A stretch of DNA of 64,000 bases from Pseudoalteromonas haloplanktis ATCC 14393 (GTDB lineage: Bacteria; Pseudomonadota; Gammaproteobacteria; Enterobacterales; Alteromonadaceae). The position numbers were made by a program, and so were the translations under genes. The DNA lies in NCBI RefSeq assembly GCF_000238355.1, contig NZ_AHCA01000002.1, forward strand, positions 520,049-584,048, written 5' to 3'. Shown here one piece after another: positions 60,207 to 64,000 of the stretch. Under the pieces are notes generated by a model. It was not told the origin of the DNA, ran no database searches, and saw only the letters and a list, made by a program, of their open reading frames with translations. The first letter of the stretch is position 1; each line of letters opens with the position of its first letter.

Positions 60207-60734
60207 TTATGGCGCGAGTGTGCCACGAATTGGGTAATCGTTTTCACGAATAAATTTAATTCCCGATAGAAGTGCATTTAGATCAGGACGTGAAAATGGT
60301 GCATTCGATTTATCTAAAATCTGAATTTGATTTTGCTCATTCAGTACAAATATAGCTGGTTCTGAAAATGGATGGTCGGTCTCATTTTCATTACGAGGCT
60401 CACTAATATACAAACCAAAATCACTCATTTGCACTAAAGTTAACCCACTATATAAAGGAAAATTGACATCTAAATCATTAAGATGCTGCTTAAGTTGCTC
60501 TGAACTATCAGCACTAACCGCAGCTAACTCAACTCCTGCGTCAGAAAAGTCACCTTTCATTTTCGCCAATGCATTTAATTGTTTGGTACATAATGGGCAA
60601 TGCTTGCCACGGTACACAACAATCATCTTCCATGGCAGATCAGTCTGCCGCTGCGTTAAATCAAAAGATTTGCCATCAATACCATTTGCTTTAAAGGTAG
60701 GCATTTTCATTGCCGGTTGTATAGTGTTACTCAT
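60207..60734 (-). CDS. peroxiredoxin-like AhpC/TSA-family protein
   Basis: 175 residues from the ATG at 60734 (AGGAG nine bases upstream; an ATG two codons earlier is also possible). Thioredoxin fold with VVYRGKHCPLCTKQLNAL, so the peroxidatic-type cysteine is in a CxxC pair, followed by SDFGLYIS and SEPAIFVLN. Probably reduces peroxides in the cytoplasm; no signal peptide. The CPLC arrangement is typical of the peroxiredoxin-like subgroup rather than classical two-Cys AhpC. Partner reductant unknown. Confidence 0.88.
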   Translation of the reverse strand: MSNTIQPAMKMPTFKANGIDGKSFDLTQRQTDLPWKMIVVYRGKHCPLCTKQLNALAKMKGDFSDAGVELAAVSADSSEQLKQHLNDLDVNFPLYSGLTLVQMSDFGLYISEPRNENETDHPFSEPAIFVLNEQNQIQILDKSNAPFSRPDLNALLSGIKFIRENDYPIRGTLAP

Positions 60735-60846
60735 AATCATGTTCTCCTGTTAAAAATAAAATTTAAACATTTACATGGTTTTACTAGACCTTAGGGTTAA
60801 ACTAATTAATTCAACCATAAAAATGCAACTAACCTTGGAGATGTGT

Positions 60847-61345
60847 TTGAAACTTTTACGCAGTACACTAATAAACATAGCTTTAGCAGCAACAATCTTT
60901 TTTCTGGTTAGTGCATTCCAAGAACGCAATTTACTAAAAACAGATAGCAGTCCAGCCCCTTACTTTAACTTACCGTTACTAAGCGCTACTGATACGCGTT
61001 TAAGTATTGCTGAACTTAAAGGCAAAACGACTGTTATATACTTTATTTGCGCCCTGGTGCACGGTGTGCAAATACAGCATGCCAAATCTAGAAGCAGCGC
61101 TACTTGACTCTGATATTAATGCCGTTGGTATTGCGCTTGATTATAAAAATCAACACGAGGTTATACAGTTTGTTGACGAACTAAAACTCACAATGCCTAT
61201 TTTGCTCGGCGATAAAAACACCAAAAAAAATTATAAAATCAGCGCCTTTCCTACTTATTATGTAATTAATGAACAACTGCAGATCACAGCCCGTTCAATG
61301 GGCTATTCGAGTGAATTAGGTATTAGCTTACGTGCCGACAATTAA
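60847..61345 (+). pseudogene. membrane-anchored thioredoxin-like (TlpA/ScsD-type) protein, frameshifted
   Basis: The first frame encodes an N-terminal membrane anchor (LINIALAATIFFLVSAF) and the start of a thioredoxin domain (APYFNLPLLSATDTRLS, ELKGKTTVIYF). The second continues with FAPWCTVCKYSMPNLEAAL, the active-site CTVC, and the cis-Pro region ISAFPTYYVI to the stop at 61345. One extra base in TTTATTTG (61042-61048) separates the frames; without it VIYFFAPWC reads through. The start is TTG at 60847 with GGAG six bases upstream, or ATG at 60841. It would be a periplasmic disulfide reductase or oxidase. Confidence 0.82.
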
Positions 61346-61433
61346 AAAAATGGAATACGCCAATCGCATTTTTACGCTATATATTTTTAGTAAGTTAGTT
61401 ATGATAGGTTCAAATTAAATCGAGGAGAGCGAT

Positions 61434-61697
61434 ATGTTAACTGTAATTTTTGGCCGTGAAGGCTGCCCATTTTGTGTTCGTGCAAAAGATGTTGCACAGA
61501 AACTAGCTGATGAACGCGATGATTTTAAATTTCGTTATGTTGATATTATTAAAGAAGGCGTCAGTAAAGCTGATTTAGAGCAATCAGCAGGTAAACCTTG
61601 TCCAACTGTGCCGCAAATTTTTGTTGACCAAAAACACATTGGTGGTTTCACTGAGTTTGAAGCATACGCAAAAGAAAATCTTGGACTTTATCAATAA
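61434..61697 (+). CDS. grxA: glutaredoxin, GrxA type
   Basis: 87 residues, as long as E. coli Grx1. It reduces disulfides using glutathione, for example in ribonucleotide reductase. Active-site GREGCPFCVRAKD near the N-terminus, cis-Pro motif CPTVPQIFVD and glutathione-binding HIGGFTEFEAY. GGAG precedes the ATG. It lies downstream of the frameshifted thioredoxin gene, with 88 bases between. Confidence 0.96.
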   Translation: MLTVIFGREGCPFCVRAKDVAQKLADERDDFKFRYVDIIKEGVSKADLEQSAGKPCPTVPQIFVDQKHIGGFTEFEAYAKENLGLYQ

Positions 61698-61714
61698 GTT
61701 CTGTATCAAATATG

Positions 61715-61751
61715 TTAACCAGCTTAATTTGACCTCAATCAAGCTGGTTAA
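61715..61751 (+). terminator. hairpin after grxA
   Basis: Perfect 11-base arms TTAACCAGCTT and AAGCTGGTTAA around a 15-base loop, 18 bases after the grxA stop. T-run weak, so terminator strength is uncertain. Confidence 0.6.
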
Positions 61752-61857
61752 ATTATGACCAACATCAACCACATACAAATTAGTTGTAATTTATACAAGC
61801 AATTGCCTCGTATTTCCTATACAATGCGCGCCTCTTTAAATTCGTTGAGGCGTATTA

Positions 61858-63675
61858 ATGTCAGAACCAGTCACGTTTGAATCTCTAAATCTTTCTCCTG
61901 CAATTTTAAAAGCAGTTGAAGAGTTGGGTTACAAGACACCATCTGAAATCCAAGCTCAATGTATACCGTTATTGCTAGAAAGAAAGGACGTACTGGGACT
62001 AGCGCAAACGGGTACAGGTAAAACAGCAGCATTTGCACTGCCATTACTTAATAATATTGACCCGTCTGTGAAGCAGCCACAGATCCTTGTTCTCACACCA
62101 ACCCGTGAGCTTGCGATCCAAGTAGCTGAGGCATTCGAACAATATGCTAAACACACTCGTGGTGTTGAAGTGTTGGCACTTTATGGTGGCCAGAGCTACA
62201 GCATCCAATTAAGTGCACTTCGTCGAGGCGCGCAAATTATTGTCGCGACACCTGGTCGCTTAATCGATCATATTAACCGCGGTACAATCAAGTTCGACAG
62301 CTTACAAGCGCTTGTTCTTGATGAAGCCGATGAAATGTTACGTATGGGCTTTATCGATGATGTTGAAAACATCATGGAAAAAACACCGCGTGAAAAGCAA
62401 ACATGTCTTTTCTCTGCGACTATGCCTAAGCAAATTCAAAACATCAGCAGCAAATATATGAATAACCCTGAACAGGTTCATATTTCTGCGCGTAACTCAA
62501 CTGTATCATCTGTTGAGCAAGTGTTTTGGAATGCCAGCGTACACAAGAATAAAGCGATTGTTCGTTTCTTAGAAGCTGAACAATACGAAGGTGCGATTGT
62601 TTTCGTACGTACACGTAACGACACTGTACAACTTGCTGAGTTATTAGAGCGCGAAGGTTTCTCTGCTGCGCCACTTAACGGCGACATGAACCAGCAAGCA
62701 CGTGAACGCACAGTTGATCGCTTAAAAAGCGGCATGTTAAACATTGTTATCGCAACTGACGTTGCGGCACGTGGTCTAGATGTTGACCGTTTAAGCCTTG
62801 TTATCAACTACGATATTCCGCAAGACTCTGAAGCCTACGTTCACCGTATCGGCCGTACAGGTCGTGCTGGTCGTACTGGTAAAGCGATTCTTTTCGTAAA
62901 ACATAACGAACGTTATTTACTTAAAAATATCATTCGTCATACGAATTCAGATATTGCACAAGTTGAATTACCAACGGCAAAAGTAGTTGAAGAAAAACGT
63001 ATCGCAGCATTACAAGCCAAGCTTAGCCTTGCACTTGAAAACAAAGATATTACTTTCTTTAATGAAGTCGCTGCTAATATGGCGCAAAAGCTTGAACTTA
63101 CTCCTGAAGACCTAGCGGGTGCATTACTGTGTTTAGCACAGCAACAATCACCAATTAAAGTTGAAGAAGTTAAAGTTCAGCAACGTGAGCGTAGCGAACG
63201 TAACTCACGTAATGACCGTGGTGATCGTGGCCGTCGTAACGAGCGTGGTGATCGCCCTACTCGTGACCGTGATTCAAAACCTCGTGAGCGTAATAGCCGT
63301 GATGCAGGTCCTATGGATACATACCGTATCGAAGTGGGTCGTGAGCATGGTGTTCAGGTTAAGAACATTGTGGGTGCAATCGCTAACGAAGCTGATATCT
63401 CAAGCAAGTTTATTGGTGACATTCGTCTTCACGACAGTCACAGTACGGTACAACTACCGCAAAACATGCCGAAAGATGTATTAGATCACTTCCAAAAAGT
63501 GTTTATTTGTAAACGCCCAATGGGAATGACACTGACAAAAGCTGAAGCAGCTTCTGAGCGCCCTGAGCGCAGCGAACGCCCAGCTGGTGACAGGAAGCGC
63601 AATGACGGCCCTCGCGGTGATAAGCGTAGCGGTCCTCGTAAAGAACGTCGCCCAGTAAGCTTTACAGCTAAATAA
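61858..63675 (+). CDS. deaD: DEAD-box RNA helicase DeaD (CsdA)
   Basis: ATP-dependent RNA helicase for ribosome assembly and mRNA decay at low temperature. 605 residues: Q-motif (SEIQAQCIP), AQTGTGKT, PTRELAIQ, DEAD in LVLDEADEML, SAT, helicase C with HRIGRTGRAGR, then an RG/RD/RE-rich linker (about residues 440-480). A C-terminal RNA-binding domain of the DbpA type (YRIEVGREHGVQVKNIVGAI) and a second basic tail follow. In E. coli it follows nlpI; here it is a separate plus-strand gene. Confidence 0.97.
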   Translation: MSEPVTFESLNLSPAILKAVEELGYKTPSEIQAQCIPLLLERKDVLGLAQTGTGKTAAFALPLLNNIDPSVKQPQILVLTPTRELAIQVAEAFEQYAKHTRGVEVLALYGGQSYSIQLSALRRGAQIIVATPGRLIDHINRGTIKFDSLQALVLDEADEMLRMGFIDDVENIMEKTPREKQTCLFSATMPKQIQNISSKYMNNPEQVHISARNSTVSSVEQVFWNASVHKNKAIVRFLEAEQYEGAIVFVRTRNDTVQLAELLEREGFSAAPLNGDMNQQARERTVDRLKSGMLNIVIATDVAARGLDVDRLSLVINYDIPQDSEAYVHRIGRTGRAGRTGKAILFVKHNERYLLKNIIRHTNSDIAQVELPTAKVVEEKRIAALQAKLSLALENKDITFFNEVAANMAQKLELTPEDLAGALLCLAQQQSPIKVEEVKVQQRERSERNSRNDRGDRGRRNERGDRPTRDRDSKPRERNSRDAGPMDTYRIEVGREHGVQVKNIVGAIANEADISSKFIGDIRLHDSHSTVQLPQNMPKDVLDHFQKVFICKRPMGMTLTKAEAASERPERSERPAGDRKRNDGPRGDKRSGPRKERRPVSFTAK

Positions 63676-63696
63676 GCAACGTCTCTTTAATAAAAA

Positions 63697-63722
63697 AACC
63701 TTGCCACGAAAGTGCCAAGGTT
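63697..63722 (+). terminator. Rho-independent terminator of deaD
   Basis: Arms AACCTTG and CAAGGTT with an inner CAC/GTG stem and GAAA loop (one mismatch), followed by a run of nine or more T. It starts about 21 bases after the stop. Confidence 0.9.
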
Positions 63723-63798
63723 TTTTTTTAGCACAGCGTTACAGCAGTAAATCTCAGTCCTAGGCAAACCTTCACTTTATTACTTGTAATAGTATGTA

Positions 63799-63880
63799 AT
63801 ACCAATCGACTTAAATATTTAACCATTCTAGCGGGCTAAATAAAGCGCTAACTGCGTTATAAATTTTTCATGTAGAACAA
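63799..63880. mobile_element. truncated second copy of the MITE-like repeat
   Basis: 82 bases identical to 48919-49000, including the terminal ATACCAATCG. The match ends abruptly at 63880, halfway through the hairpin, and unrelated sequence follows. The right half is missing within the window, so this copy is either truncated or interrupted by an insertion whose other end lies outside. Confidence 0.85.
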
Positions 63881-63934
63881 TGGTGATTTTCTCAACTATA
63901 AAGTTTGTGGGATAAGGAATACATCTTTATGCGT

Positions 63935-63978
63935 ATTCTCATGACTTTGATCACCGATTCTCATCAGCTTTGATCACC
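63935..63978. repeat. two direct repeats near the right edge, possible IS end
   Basis: ATTCTCATGACTTTGATCACC (21 bases; 63935-63955) recurs as a 22-base version at 63957-63978 with a small change in the middle. Closely spaced repeats of about this size next to an end are characteristic of IS21-family elements. No transposase is visible in the window, so the call is tentative. Confidence 0.45.
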
Positions 63979-64000
63979 TGATTTATCATTTTGTAGAGCC

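Noticed and set aside
61042..61048. Programmed +1 frameshift in the thioredoxin-like gene
   Set aside because: No known slippery site, stop-codon stall or stimulatory structure is visible, and the family is not known to use frameshifting; a mutation or sequence error is simpler.

Overview
The window is a stretch of gammaproteobacterial chromosome. Gene content, gene order and the moderately AT-rich composition fit a marine member of the Alteromonadales, most like Pseudoalteromonas; that genus is an inference from gene content, not a database match. Almost everything is core genome: envelope biogenesis, translation, replication, respiration and ion homeostasis. I see no prophage, CRISPR array, known defence island or complete insertion sequence.

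Region 1 (1-9.4 kb): the start of a CPA2/Kef-type antiporter runs off the left edge. A GGDEF diguanylate cyclase follows, then the minus-strand series lpxB-rnhB-dnaE-accA-tilS and a small membrane protein. Region 2 (9.7-16.1 kb): plus-strand cydABX-cydDC, a complete cytochrome bd oxidase module with its assembly exporter. It lies between lpxA and lpxB, which are adjacent in many gammaproteobacteria. Region 3 (16.1-29.5 kb): a short RlpA-type lipoprotein gene, then the minus-strand series rpsB-tsf-pyrH-frr-uppS-cdsA-dxr-rseP-bamA-skp-lpxD-fabZ-lpxA. This covers translation factors, isoprenoid and phospholipid precursors, outer-membrane protein assembly and lipid A. Region 4 (29.8-34 kb): map-glnD-dapD on the plus strand. 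Region 5 (34-46 kb): a DUF2804 protein, a BetT-type BCCT transporter, a six-gene Mrp Na+/H+ antiporter operon with fused mrpAB, and nlpI followed by an overlapping gene for a zincin-like lipoprotein. Region 6 (46-56 kb): initiator tRNA-rimP-nusA-infB-rbfA-truB-rpsO-pnp, the classical nusA/infB arrangement. Region 7 (56-64 kb) is the most accessory-like. It holds a divergent globin-fold protein, a DUF4124-like protein with an internally duplicated coiled coil, an Fe-S photolyase broken by a 5-bp duplication, an Hsp20 gene with a sigma-32 promoter and a ROSE-like RNA thermometer, a peroxiredoxin-like protein, a frameshifted membrane-anchored thioredoxin, glutaredoxin and the DEAD-box helicase deaD.

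Non-coding highlights are two heptamer tandem arrays (after accA and after dapD) and a 162-bp MITE-like element between pnp and rpsO. An 82-bp identical copy of that element's left part, near the right edge, is interrupted by unrelated sequence that may be an insertion-sequence end. There are many clear Rho-independent terminators, including one placed directly in front of uppS inside the rpsB-lpxA series. I found no convincing whole new system. The best leads are the globin-like orphan, the Hsp20 thermometer, the two frameshifted redox/repair genes and the NlpI-linked zincin lipoprotein.
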